Positions 44,811 through 56,510 of a stretch of 64,000 nucleotides of DNA are shown here, piece by piece (position 1 is the first letter of the stretch; the number at the start of each line of letters is the position of its first letter). The notes beneath the pieces were generated by a model. That model had not been told where the DNA came from and searched no databases. It saw only the letters and a program-made list of their open reading frames with translations. The stretch covers positions 558,001 to 622,000 of the forward strand of contig JAYKKR010000019.1 in assembly GCA_036971615.1 (NCBI GenBank), given 5' to 3'. The position numbers and the translations under genes are program-made. The stretch comes from Amyloporia xantha (taxonomy: Eukaryota > Basidiomycota > Agaricomycetes > Polyporales > Adustoporiaceae).

Positions 44811-46258
44811 TCACGGAATACAAATTCCAGTGGTTTCCACCTGAGCAGTTCTAGCGTTTCGGGTCCAGTGTGTCTTTATAGGTTTAGGCAGATTCAATTT
44901 GTCGAAGCTGATCAAGCCAGTCGCGACTGCAAACCAGCAGTATGCAGCGTAAATTGGCCCCTTCGCTTTGTCGTAACCGGGACCCTCCGCTTCGGTTCCG
45001 GCTGTGTAAGTGGGTGACATATAGAGAGTATCCTTGTTCTCATTTCTTCCGCGAGCAAAGAAAATAGTGCACTCCGATGACGACAGAATGGCCAAGTCAC
45101 ATTTCATATACACCATTTGTGTCCATACCTGTGAACGATCTCCTTCAGAGACTTCGTTGACTATGACATGGGTCTAGCACCCACCTGTACGAGAATTCGC
45201 GTCTGAACATATTTCTCTTCTATAACCTCTGGCCAGTCGAATCTTACTGCAAACCCCTCCTTCAGCTCGGAACTTTCTGGGATTTCTAGGATTGATAGTA
45301 AGTGGGACAGCTCCTTTTGACTCTCGCTTTGGGTACCCAGGGCAGACGGCGTCTTTAGTTCTATCACAAGACCACATTGATTATCAACGTCCTGCAGACC
45401 TTCCTGAACGACCAGCACCGCGTCTGGGATAACTGCCGCCTGAGGTGCTGAGCATAGATATGGGACCCTCCTTTGGGGGTTGATGTCGTCGTCCCTGAGG
45501 ATCCATTTATCAAGATTTCTTCTCGAGTCCTGTTTGGCCTCTCTCCAGCAAAGCACAGTGTGTACCGCTGAGAGGGCGGGACGAAATAACGACGCGTGAG
45601 CCCAACTTTCTATGTCCTTCTCACTGAAAATGACCTTTGGCAGTTGGCCGGTGGTATAGAAGGGATGCAAACGGCCCACGTTGACTATATCTGGATCGCC
45701 GATCTGTGGAATGTCTACGTTCGTCAACGTTTCTTCAGCGCTGTCCACCAGTTGCTCAACCAATCGGCGTAGAAAGACAATCTGCTTGAGACAGTCGTTT
45801 GTCTTGCCAACGTCAACCTCTGCCGATGTTAGACCCTTCGTTGACCCTAACTTGTCCTCGGCGTAGGGAGCGGGCGGCCTTGGGATTGGTAGAGACAGGA
45901 TGTCGTGCAAGGTCTTTGTGTCCGCGGGATTGAACTTACTCCATTGCATGGGAGTGGCAGCTGGCGCTAAGGATGACCGCTCACCGGTCCTCTTCTGCTT
46001 TCGCTCAAGTTGAGAACTGATCGCCTGGATGTCGAGCACCTGTGAGTTCTTTGCATTTCTATCTCTCGGAGTGGGTGAGCTGTCACGGGTTTCGCGCTCT
46101 CCTCGTTTATTAACAGTGAAGCGAGGGGCCACCAGTGATCGTGCCGGATCTTTGGCGACCGACGTGGGCTCCGGGGGTGTAGAGTTTAGGGGCGTCAAAG
46201 GAGAACTATGCTCGGGTGGTGTCCGTACGTCGCTATTTCCTTGATCACGTCTTGACAT
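44811..46258 (-). CDS. Uncharacterised fungal protein with a PD-(D/E)XK-nuclease-like motif
   Basis: Exons 45185-46258 and 44811-45128, joined by a 56 bp GTGGGT-CACAG intron; 463 aa. The start at 46258 (MSRRDQGN) is preferred to upstream in-frame ATGs because a TATATAA box sits about 92 bp upstream of it. The N-terminal 130 residues are low-complexity. The core has IPDAVLV (Asp279) and GLVIELKTPS (Glu300, Lys302), the D...ExK arrangement of restriction-like nucleases. Exon 2 continues with VWTQMVYMKCDLAILSS and FFARGRNENKDTLYMSP, a pattern I associate with fungal genes next to or fused with kinase-like domains. The intact kinase-like gene starts 458 bp away on the opposite strand. Splicing at the final GTGAGT would add about 56 residues. 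Activity is unproven. Confidence 0.6.
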
Positions 46259-46349
46259 GATGTGTATGTGGTCGGGTTCTCGGGTAAAAGGACGAGGATA
46301 TTCTTCTGAGTGTGTCTGTATGATAGTGAAACTGCACATATTCTCCGGC

Positions 46350-46356
46350 TTATATA
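46350..46356 (-). promoter_or_regulatory. TATA box of the PD-(D/E)XK-like gene
   Basis: TATATAA on the minus strand in the context GGGTATATAAGCCGG. It lies in the 457 bp divergent promoter shared with the kinase-like gene and places transcription start near 46320, downstream of the first in-frame ATGs. Confidence 0.5.
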
Positions 46357-46715
46357 CCCGGGCAGTTGGCAAGCGCCTATTCATATCCTGTGAAATGGCT
46401 GCGTGATAATCACTCGAGATCATTCCGAAACTACACATCTATCATGCTGGTGCGCAACGGGCTCATTTCACTGCCACAGATTATTGTGAATATATCTAAG
46501 AATAGTGTTTCATTTTATGATATACTACCTGATCTCATAACACAATGGGTTTGCGTTGACAGTGTGGCACACTTGTGGCACCGGTGCTCGTATACCACAA
46601 ACACGGACCCACATCCCTATGATTATCTTATAAGGCGAGCTGAAGTGGTTGAAATCACACACTTCCAATTGCATCTCATACTGCTTATACGCACAACCCA
46701 TTGTATTACCTTCTG

Positions 46716-47760
46716 ATGCCTTACTCATTCCCGGACCTGCGCCTCGATGACTTCCAGAAACTTTCGCAAGTACCCGACTCGGACCCCACCAAGCATCTCA
46801 CATTATGCACTCTGGATGTTAGCAGTGCTTACCTAGACGAGAGGCAAGAGTCGATGATGTATCACGCTACCATGGAGCCATCTGCAGGCCAAAAGGTTGT
46901 TCCTGTAGTCTGCAAGGTGATGACCTCTCCGCTGGACAAAGTCTCAGGCGAAGACACCTGTCACCCGCTAGCATTGGAGAAGGAGTTGGAAATCTATGAG
47001 CATTTGCGGGAACTTCAAGGGGATATCATACCCCGTTGTTTCGGGCTATTTGAGAATACGACAGGAGTCGGAGACGCCGGACGTGTCTTATGCTTAGTCT
47101 TAGCGGATTATGGAGAGCCGATGAAGAAACCGTTCAAGTTGCAGCGTGCGCTGCCAAGCCAAAAGTTTGTTCTGTTTCACTAGTATTCAGTTGCGAATTC
47201 TCATGATACTGACGTGTGTACATCCTCTTATCTAGGATAGAAATTATGCGAGCTTTCCACAAGCTTCATCAGGCCGGCGTTGAGCACGGCGACACCCACT
47301 ACTCAAATGTATGCTTTCTGGAGGATAAACCGTGGATCGTCAACTTGGGTCAAGCAACGACCGATCATGATCCTTGCCCAGACTGCGATAGAGTCAAGCC
47401 TGAAGAAATACTGCCTGATCGTGTACCGCAAACCTTCTTCTGGTGCAAAGAGCTGTACGAACTGAGCGATCGCATGTGTTTCTATAAACCCGGTACGTTG
47501 CCACCTTTCGATCATTGTTTTCACATATAGCTGATCAAGACCTTAAAGACAGTTTTCGCTTTAACAATAGTGATTGGCCAGTAGCCAACTACATCAATGA
47601 TCCTGAAAGGTTCGTACGAGAGCATGCGGCGAACTGGCGCAAGGGGAGGGAGCACGCGTTGGATGCTGTATGTAAGGCACTTGAGCGATACAAGAAGCGC
47701 CTAGAAAGTTGGGAAAACCCCTTGGGAGAACCCAAAATTAAAGTAGTCACTGATGCATGA
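46716..47760 (+). CDS. Protein-kinase-like (PKL) protein, probable pseudokinase, intact copy
   Basis: Exons 46716-47164, 47236-47492 and 47531-47760; 311 aa. Introns are 71 and 38 bp. The N-lobe lysine is in VVPVVCKVM (Lys67), the hinge is VLCLVLADYGEP, and the catalytic loop reads HQAGVEHGDTHYSN (Asp169, Asn174). The following metal-binding motif is VNLG (186-188), with asparagine where active kinases have the aspartate of DFG. ATP binding is possible, but phosphotransfer is doubtful. The last exon (DQDLKDSFRF ... WENPLGEP) has a WRKGREHALDAV helix found in all copies. Relatives at 11.5 kb (broken) and 59.7 kb (intact) define a local family. The 38 bp intron is unusually short but kept in all three. 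Confidence 0.7.
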
Positions 47761-47962
47761 CATGGAGTACACCTGATTGTATTGCGAGGCAGCCTACAAT
47801 AGCATCATGAGCAGTTTCGGGTCCAATGCAAGTGCCGGGGGATCAACGATCAGATACACATCGAATATCAAAGCAACTGCTTCGCAGTAACGACACGTAT
47901 AGTTTCAAGTTACTATAAACTCACACTACAGGCCGTGCATTCACTCGAGTCCACGGAAGGAT

Positions 47963-48250
47963 GCAGATCTACCCCAATTCGTCGACTCAATTGGCGTGAT
48001 CTCAGAGGGGCAAAGGTTAAATGTGCTTATTATGGTCCAGCGTGCATGTTGCGGTATAAAACAGGTGAGAAGTAGTTCTCACACTAGGACAGGAACTTGA
48101 AGGACGTACTTATAGAGATTGTGTTCCTGTCTGACGGAGCAAGCAAGCTTCCCCGAACTCCAAGAAGTGGCCCATATCGTTTAAGTAGCTCACAATTTGG
48201 GCTGTGACCACGTCCGAGATCTTCTTAATGCGAATCAGACTATACTAACA
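47963..48250 (+). repeat. Block shared in inverted orientation with 60925-61237
   Basis: Shared words include CAGATCTACCCCAATTC, TCCAGCGTGC, CAGGAACTTGAAGGACG and GACCACGTCCGAG (GATCACGTCCGAG in the partner). Translation of the last third (ELQEVAHIV-stop-VAHNLGCDHVRDLL) matches ELQEVVHIALVARILGCDHVRGLL in the partner, so a coding remnant is likely. This copy is interrupted by a stop. Confidence 0.65.
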
Positions 48251-48468
48251 GCGTGCGTATCGGAATTTGGCATTCAAGATCTATAATACAAAAACCATGA
48301 CCCACGTGGTTTGTCTCGAAACAAAGACGCAAGCTCATTGGTCGGACAACTTATGTCACGTGCTCTATCTCTGTCTCCTCATCGTCCTCGCCGCTGAACG
48401 CATCGAATCCATCTCCCGAAAACTACTGTCGTCGATATCGTCCATCTCCTTCCGCTCTAGAAACCTAG

Positions 48469-48626
48469 CTAACAATGATAGCAGCTGGCATCGTTGTTCT
48501 GTTCTCGGATGTCTTCCGGTGCGACATGTAGGCAAAAATACCAGTGTTTATAATTTGGGTCACATTTGTCACGACGGCAGGGGCACAACTCCGGTCGGCA
48601 TGCACTGCAGTGATTGTGGCGCGTCC
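48469..48626 (-). CDS. Possible exon of a cysteine-rich protein
   Basis: Read from an acceptor-like CCTCGCAG at 48627-48634, this frame gives CSACRPELCPCRRDKC, then HWYFCLHVAPEDIREQ and ends CYHC-stop at 48469. The CxxC...CxC...C...CxxC spacing looks like a metal-binding domain rather than chance. The upstream exons could not be traced. Tentative. Confidence 0.3.
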
Positions 48627-49190
48627 CTGCGAGGTTTACGGCGGAGATCTAAACCATCACGCGCACGTATCCAGTTGTAACGCTCCATGAGCGAGGGCAT
48701 CAATGACAACAAATGCGAACACAAGGAAACAAGAAAAGTACATGGGCTTGACCGTATATTGCATACGAAGACCATACAAAAGTTCCAGATTTTTTAGCTA
48801 ACAGGATCTAGCTCGATACGGCGATCTATGCTCGAAATGGGAGCTTCGAGGTGTAAATCGCGCCTTGCGATGTGTCTCATTCACAGTCCACGCACAATCT
48901 CGTGATTCTGAGTAGGCAGTCTTCTTTGAAATAGTCAAAAGTATTTGTAAACCAAGTTTCATGTTTTTTGAGTGGTTGTAGATGGAGCTAGACTGGATTT
49001 ATAAACACTGTCTCAATTATAAACCCAGGGGCACTTATAGTATAGCCTATAGGACGGCTGGCCCAACTGACCAGCCGAGGTTCGGCACCGCGCCACCAGT
49101 GAGAGGATACCTCGCAGTAAAATTGACAGTCCTATTTGTAACCCTACTTAACAATTTAACTGTGCCGCGACTCGGCCCACGACTCACTAA

Positions 49191-49242
49191 ACGCGAAATG
49201 TCACATGTAACACGTCGCGACCGACACGCGTCCGCTACGCGT
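49191..49242 (+). promoter_or_regulatory. Cluster of MCB/E2F-like sites in the TOF1 promoter
   Basis: ACGCGAAA at 49191-49198 (reverse TTTCGCGT) and two ACGCGT boxes at 49226-49231 and 49237-49242, 130-180 bp upstream of the TOF1 start. ACGCGT is the MluI cell-cycle box bound by the MBF complex, which drives G1/S transcription of replication genes in yeasts. A role here is inferred from the motif and the gene's function. Confidence 0.5.
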
Positions 49243-49370
49243 CGCGAGACCTCCATTCAGTCTTGTTTCATGCTTTGCATCTCGAGCTCTCTAATTCTGA
49301 GCAGGCACTGCTTGAAGCGAATATCTGAAGGGCTGGCTTATTTGTCTTGACCTCCTCAGGCTTGTGCAAC

Positions 49371-52300
49371 ATGAATCAGGACGACGCGATTTCTATTTCT
49401 TCTGGCGACTCTGACGAGGAACAGTTCGTAGATCGACGTTCCATTTTGGAGCCGGCTATACGCAGCGTGGTCGATGCACTGGGCGGGTATGAAGCTGGAG
49501 CGTACAGGCTGGGAGACGAGTGCTACGGCTGTCTGAAAGATCTGAAGAAGTTCTGGCGCAAGGACGACACCGACGACGATCGCATTGTGGCGCGTATTTT
49601 CTGGGACACGCGCCTGCTCCCTAACGATCTTATTCCTATATTGCTCGAGACAGCCGGGAAAGGTCTCTTTGAGGACAAATGTGCCATTGCGTGCGCAGAT
49701 CTTATGACCGCGATGACTTGGCCGATAGACCTAGCAGAGGAGTTGAAGGAGCTTGATGAAGAATACGACAAGGGCGCCGACTATACACAGCTTATGCTCA
49801 GCCATCTGAATTACAAAGCTGCTTTGCTCAGGCCTGGCGTTATGCAGGCACTCTTCGGGATCATATTACCCTGTCTTGCGAAGAACGCCAAGGAGAGGAA
49901 GGAGAGAGACGTGCAGATCATCAATGTTATATTGTATCTCATACGCAACCTCGCGTTCATCAAAGACCTCCCCTCCAACATGCACCTCAGTGCGGACCAG
50001 GCCGAATTTTCGTCCTTGCAGACACGCCTCATTAAGTCACTGTCGGACTCTAACATCTTCGATTTCCTGTTGACCGTCGCCTCAAACGTTCAAACAGATT
50101 CCATGTTCAATAACTGGAATGCACTCGTCCTCGAGATATTTTATCTTTTATTCCGTGGCGTCAAGCCATCAGTGCTGGCGGCGGATCAAGCTCAGGTGCG
50201 TATAATTAACACACAACAGCAAGTGGTGATGAATGACGGTTGAATACAGCAATCCGCGCAGAACCTTCGGCGACTCCTGGCTGTCGAGGATCAGCGGAAG
50301 CGAGATTTTGCACGGAAGGCAACTTCACGTCATTCCCGCTTTGGCACTACAATATCCGTCAAGCTCAATCCAAAGAAGGCGCAGCCATCGGACAAAGAGA
50401 AGGGTGGAGATGGAGGTCAGAATGGTGACCAGGTGGATCCCCAGGGCTCGTCTCAGGCATACGTTTTACATCGCCAGCAAGCGATCAATCAAGAAGCCGG
50501 CAGTATGCTGGATCTAGTGAAGAAACACAGGGCTCAGAAGAGCAAGAAAATTGACGAACTTGCCCATGATGACAACCTCTCTTTTGATGCTAAACTCACA
50601 TTGCAGAATCTCGCAAAGAGCTTTATCGAGGCGTGCTTCAATCGTACGTCTATTACTATGTGCTCGTTTGCGAGCTAATTTCTCAGTGCCAATTTCTAGC
50701 TTTTTTGTCTTCGCTGTTGAAGGATATAAAGGCCGAGCGACCGAAGATCACTGAAAAAGACAATCTACGGCTGCTCTACGTAGCTAAATGGTTCTTGGAC
50801 TTTTTTCTTTGTATCAGGGCCAAAGACGGATCAGGGTCTACCTGGAAATTCGGCCTGATTGCTGAGGTTACGGAAAGAACATGGATTGTCTGGGTTTTGA
50901 AACGCATGCGTGAGGCTGTGGAGGAGAAGGTAAGTTGGCTGATACATATAAAACGAAAACGTTTCAGCAAGCTCATTCATGGGAACTTAGCCGAAGCTTT
51001 GGAATGAGCTGCAAGCGGGCGTGGAATGTCTCACTCAGCTTGTCCTTATCATTGACAATATGTCGTCTTCCTCCGACCAAGATGTCAGGGAGGTCGCCGA
51101 AGTGCTCCAACAGCAAATCATCTACAATGGAGAGGTACTCGACATCGCATTCGAGAGCCTCCGTGCATATAAAGAGGGTACACAAAGTCTTGCTTACCTG
51201 GACTCTAGCATCTATCTCGCTTACGCTCTGCTCCGAATGCTCGAGAGATGGGGGAAGAAACGTGGCAGTGAAATGTACGTGAGACGTAAGGCGAAGGCAC
51301 GAAGGAGGAAGGGTAAGCTTGCCTCTACCGGTTCTGCTCGCAGGCTGACAAATACTTAGGCAATGGTGGTGATGAGGGCGTGCCGGATGTCGAAGAGGAA
51401 GTCAACCAGGAGGAAGAGGATATCATTCACGAAACCATGTTCACTTTCGAGATGTTCGAAATGGTGAGGCTTACTCGATTAAGTTTAGTAGTACAAAGCT
51501 TATTTCTCTGCAGAAATTTGCCAACCCGGATATCACGCAGACACTCCTCGCGTATCTCAGGAGATATAAAGAGTTCAACTCTGCTGAGAAGATGAAACGC
51601 GTAGTTAATCTGATGCATCGGCAGGCTGTGAGGGCGAAGGCGGAGGGACTATTCTTCAATGTTCGTTCCAAGCATGACTGAGCGAATCTACTTACCAATG
51701 TCTCAATTTTCAGGTCTCGACGCTGGACTTGTTCAAGACGATTCTCGCAGACGAAAAGTCGTTGCCGAAGGATCCGCCATATAAGGACCTCATCAATCTG
51801 GTCAATTTCTTGTTGCGCAGATTCTTCAAAGCAGTGGAAGAAGAGCCGTTCTTGGTTGTCGAAGTGAGTCGCGTAGGTTGACGCTAGAGCTACCGTGTAT
51901 CTCATTTCATTTTACAGGCCTTCTTCCCCAAGAATCGCGGGCACTGGAAACAGTACTCCAGTTGGGAGCCGGAGAAGAACAGCAAGGAGACTCGTACCGT
52001 GGAAGACTCGAGATTCCCTCCAGATGTGCAGGTGAAGAAAGGCTACTCATGGAGCGAACAACTTGGGATCGCGATCGCGTGTCTGGTCGAGGACGGAAAG
52101 CAAAGCTTGATCGACTGGGTGAAACAGGTATATATATCCAGTCTTAACCATATACAGACGCTTGACTATTCTTCCAGGTTCTAATCCTTGCTATCGGACA
52201 ACGACAGCGAATTATTGAAGACACAGATGGCTCGACCTCACATCCGAAGAGCGATCTAAGCGACCAGGACCAGGAAGACGACACTGACCCAGATGTAATG

Positions 52301-53380
52301 GCGGGAACTCGACGGCCCTCCAGCGAAGCACTTGCTAAGATCACTGACTACAGTAAAGATCCCTTGAAACCACTGCACCAAATGATGGTTGACACATTTT
52401 TCTCGTTGGTTTTCAGTGATACCGTATGTCAGTGACGAAGAGGCAAATGCCGCCACCAAAGATCCACATCTGAAGCTTGTCTTCCGCCTAGTCAAATTCT
52501 CTGTTCTCGACGAAGGTCCGTAGGCGAGAGAAACTTCTATATTGCTCGTTTGATTAACAACGTCCCATTAGCTGCCGACGAGCTTGAATGGTATATCCCT
52601 GCTGCGATCCTCCCGCCGGATTTGCAAAGAAGCCTAAACGTCATCAACCAGTTCCTGGAGAAACCCTTAGATCTCGAGGGAAAGAAAGCTTCGCAACTGC
52701 TCAGCAAGAAGAGGCGACGCAGAAGGCGCCGTCGCTCACCATCGCCGGATTCCGCTCCAGGAGACTCATCGGCCGATGAAGCACCAAAGAAAAGGGAGAA
52801 GAAGAAAAAAGAGAAGCAGCAGTATAAATCTGCACAGTTCATCGAGGACAGTGATGTTGAATACGGTGAAATGGACACATTCCTGGAGAGGGAGAAAGCC
52901 CTACGAGAGAAGACTGCTCTGGCTGCAGCGGCGTCGGGACAAATCGCCACAATGAGACCTACAGGGACGAAGAAACGCCGTAAGAAAGCAGCAGAAAACG
53001 GTACTGTGAAGAAAAGACGACGAAAGGGCCGCAAGGTGGACGAGACGGATAAGGAGCAAAGTGGGCGTAGCGAAACCGAGGAGAGCGATTTGAATCTCTT
53101 CGGCTCGCCTAGACGATCTCCCTCGACCACAAACACGTCTCCTACGGACGCACCGCCCAAGCCACGTCCACGTCCGCGACCGAGGCCAAAACATTCGACC
53201 AAGCCTGCGGAGTCCCTAGAATCTTTACTTTCCCCGGACCTACCTACACAAGAACCAGATGATCCATCGTCTGGACCTCTACTAGATGCAACTTCTGATC
53301 AGGAATTCAACCTTCATCCTGCGGCTACGAGAGGCAAAAAGGGGCGCATGCAGCTGGTGCTGTCAGAAGAAGAAGAATGA
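49371..53380 (+). CDS. TOF1: Replication fork protection protein TOF1 (Timeless/Swi1 family)
   Basis: Eleven exons: 49371-50195, 50262-50643, 50700-50929, 50991-51312, 51360-51463, 51514-51660, 51714-51863, 51918-52127, 52178-52352, 52417-52515 and 52572-53380. Introns are 47-66 bp and the product is 1150 aa, close to fungal Tof1/Swi1. The Timeless domain starts at residue about 20 with SVVDALGGYE and continues through LPNDLIPILLE, VILYLIRNLAFIKDLP and FNNWNALVLEIFYLLFRG. The central NEGD-like part and ELEWYIPAAILPPDL follow. The tail is disordered, with poly-Arg/Lys runs and YKSAQFIEDSD at residue 966. With Csm3/Tipin and Mrc1, Tof1 travels with the replisome, stabilises stalled forks and supports checkpoint signalling. 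It converges on DBP4 with 260 bp between the stops. Confidence 0.92.
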
Positions 53381-53640
53381 GGATAACATGAGTAATATCC
53401 CATATTCGGGACACATTTCTAGTTCTAGAAATTCCCGCGAAAGTTTGTACGTTTTTAGTGAAATTTAGACATCCTCAATAGCTGAATTGATCTTACTGAG
53501 GGAGACGGAAAGGCTAACACACAGAAGTGAGTTCGTGCACCAGATGGTCGAGCTCAAGTCAAATTGAGTTATAATGCATCACTTGGGAAACGACGCTATG
53601 CGATACAGATCATAGACTAACTACACAGACGAATAGATAG

Positions 53641-56510
53641 TTACCGACGATGACGCAGGAGCTGCAGTGCCATTTGTTCTTCTTCCTCCAACGTATTGTC
53701 AGTAACGCGACCATTGATGTTGCCACCTGCTACCTTGGCTCGCTTTGGGGCTGGAAGCGCAGTGTCGCGATCGCTGTCCTCGGAACCAGACCCAAGCTCG
53801 AAATCAGGGCTGACATAACCATCATCTTCAGGCAGAGGGTCCGCTAACGCAGCAATCGGAGCCTGCCCCATTTCCTAGACAATAATGTAAGTCAAGCAAC
53901 CACGGTGATTAACGGAAAGATATACCTCGCGCTCGCGTTCTTTCCGCTTCCGCTTCTTCTCTCGTTTCTTGTCCTTGGCTTCTGCTTTGTCGACCACATC
54001 TGCATCTCTTAGCTTACCCCTCTCCCCTTCGACAAACTTTCGTCCCGCCTCCTTCACATCGTCCGCACCCTTGAACACCTCTTCTGCCGTCTTCATCTCG
54101 TACAATTGGTGCGGATTACCCTGCTCATCGAACACTAATTTCTCGCCCTTGGGCCCTCCCTTGGCTATCGCCTTCTTGGACGTTGCCATCTTCTGTTTTC
54201 GCTTTGAAACGAAATCAGATTCAGGGAGTTTCTCGTCTCCCGGAAGCTCGTGGTCGGCGCGCTTCAGAGTGATAAAGTCATCCTCAAAGTCCACATCGGC
54301 AGCGTGATCGACGAGCTTGTTATAGTGTTCAGAGAGGATATTCTGGTTCTTCCGCTCGAACATGCGGTCATACTTCGTTCGCACACGAGTTGGCTACACA
54401 GCGACGGAATCGTTAGATCAGCCCTTTGAGAATACGCAATCGGAAACCACACCTTCTCTTGGCTAGTACTACCAGCATCATGTGCTACGTCCTGCTGCAG
54501 GGTAGCAATGTCTTCCTCTTCACTCGAACTACCCTCAGACAAATCTCCCTCATCATCGCTTTCATCGGAATCCGGCTTCTGAGGTGGCTTAGCAGCCGAA
54601 GGGCCAGGTTCAGCTAGTGCATGAGAGGTATTCTTTCTCTGCTTCGCCATCTCTTTGCTCAGGAATTTGATCTTCGGCATGCCAGGCAGTCCGAGCGCTT
54701 CAGCGAAACGCTCCGCCGGCAGTTCGCCCACCTTGAAGATGGATTTGTCCTTTTGCAGATGCACGGATCGCATATAGGAGACGAAAGTCTGCAAGAGGTG
54801 GTGGCTCCTGGATCAATTTTCTACTCACCCGCTTGTTGGAGATCTGCACTCACCCGCTGAGCTAGATACTTGATCTCCGGGTCTTGGAACGCTAGATTCT
54901 GCAGCTGATTCTCGATGCTCTGGGTCTTGCTCGCCTTGATCTTGATCTTCTCAACAACAATGTTCTTCTTGGCCAATGCCTGCTTCATTCCTTCCTCCTC
55001 GCTCGGCAGCAGGAACAACAGCCCCTTCCCAGCGCTCTCATACCTTGCCGTCCGGCCTACTCTGTGAATGTACGTATCCGCATCCTCTGGCGCGTCTACC
55101 TGCAGCACCCAGTCCACAGCAGGAAAGTCCAGTCCCCGTGCAGCAATGTCCGTCGCGAACAGTATCGCATTCTTCATCCCCGTGAAGCGCTGGAACATCG
55201 CAAGTCGTGTCATCTGCTTCTGCTTTCCGTGGAGGTGCAGAAGGGGCACACCAGGGTGCATGCGGCGAAACGTCTCGAAGACGAAGCGCACCTGCTTGCA
55301 GCTCGAGAGGAACACAAGCACTTTGCTCTGCAGGTGGCTCTTGATGAAGCTCCAGAGTATATCGAGCTTCTGGTCGAGTGGGCAGACGACGTAGTGTTGT
55401 TCGAGGCTCTTGGGAGTGGCGCCCACGTTATCTGCCTCTTGCACGCCGACGTAGACGGGGTCTTTGAGACTCAGGCGAGCCAGATCGGAGACGGAATCAG
55501 TTTGGGTAGCCGAGAAGAGAAGGGTCTGGCGGGATTTTGGTAAGTGAGATAGAAGAGCAGACAGTGTGCGTTTGAAGCCCATGTCTAGTATCCTATCTGC
55601 TTCATCTAGCACTGTGAGAAGATGGTCAGCACAATGTCAGGTAATGACCTATGAGCCCCTGCTTACCGAGTAATTGTAAATTATCGCACTCGAATCCAAT
55701 AGTCTGGTCCATATGCTGTAGCAGTCTTCCCGGTGTCGCAACCAGAATGTTCATGCGGGCGAGTCGCTCGCTCTCGTCTTTGAGGTTCTTGCCACCGATG
55801 ACTAAACCAGCAGAAAAGCTGTGATAACCACCTATTGACCTCAGGACGTCGAATATCTGTACTGCCTGTAGACAATGAGCCAAGAAAAGACGAAAGGAAT
55901 TAATGAGCATACAAGCTCTCTTGTAGGCGATATGATTAATGCGCCCAGACCATCCTGAGGTCCCCATTTTCGCCGATAAAGGATCTCCAAAACAGGGACG
56001 AGGAAAGCGAGGGTCTTTCCGCTTCCTGTGCGAGCTGCACCGAGAACGTCCTTACCCTTGAGAGATACAGGTAGACTTTTCGCTTGAATGTCGGTCATCT
56101 CAACGAAGAAAGCTTTCTTCAGGCCTGGAAACGAGAAAGAGATAGGCGTCAGCAATAATGCATTGATCAACCCGCGGGGCTCTCCCGCATTTCCGAGAAG
56201 AGTTTGTCCTAAAGCTGCAACAATTGAACTTACCTCGCTTCGTGTAATCCGAGATGGGGAGATTGGCGAATGCCTTGAGGTCAGATGGTGCATCCTGAAG
56301 GTTTCAAATACTGCGTCAATGGATGAGCGCAGAAAAGAAAGCAGTCGAAGCAACGAGACGCACATAGTCAAGAGCTGCCTTCTCCAATGCCTCCACCGCC
56401 TGAGCTCCTGCGAGTTTCCTAGATTTAGACGACTTGATACCAGCTTTCTTGGTCTTCGAAGGCTTCCGAGTTCCCGCCTTCGGCTGATGCGAAGGTCCAG
56501 CTTGAGCCAT
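53641..56510 (-). CDS. DBP4: ATP-dependent RNA helicase DBP4 (DEAD-box, ribosome biogenesis)
   Basis: Eight exons: 56364-56510, 56234-56294, 55913-56124, 55667-55865, 54854-55611, 54453-54788, 53926-54393 and 53641-53874; 804 aa, the usual Dbp4/Hca4 size. Motifs in order: Walker [10 protein letters not shown] (residues 99-107), [23 protein letters not shown] (DEAD 209-212), LFSAT (238-242), [21 protein letters not shown] and [10 protein letters not shown]. The region after the helicase core ([23 protein letters not shown] and [13 protein letters not shown]) is the Dbp4 signature, followed by an acidic stretch and a Lys/Arg/Glu-rich coiled tail. Dbp4 releases U14 snoRNA from pre-ribosomes during 18S rRNA processing in the nucleolus. 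A second GTGAG donor 33 bp below the chosen one after AQR leads to a stop if used. Confidence 0.93.

Larger units (their letters stand above)
47761..49190. other. 3' flank of the kinase-like gene and upstream region of TOF1
   Basis: 47761-47962 is the 3' flank shared, inverted, with 59465-59655. 47963-48250 is a separate shared block. A possible cysteine-rich exon lies at 48469-48626 on the minus strand. The rest has no supported gene. Confidence 0.45.

Noticed and set aside
46259..46438. Upstream in-frame starts for the PD-(D/E)XK-like gene
   Set aside because: They lie at or upstream of the transcription start implied by the TATA box at 46350-46356.
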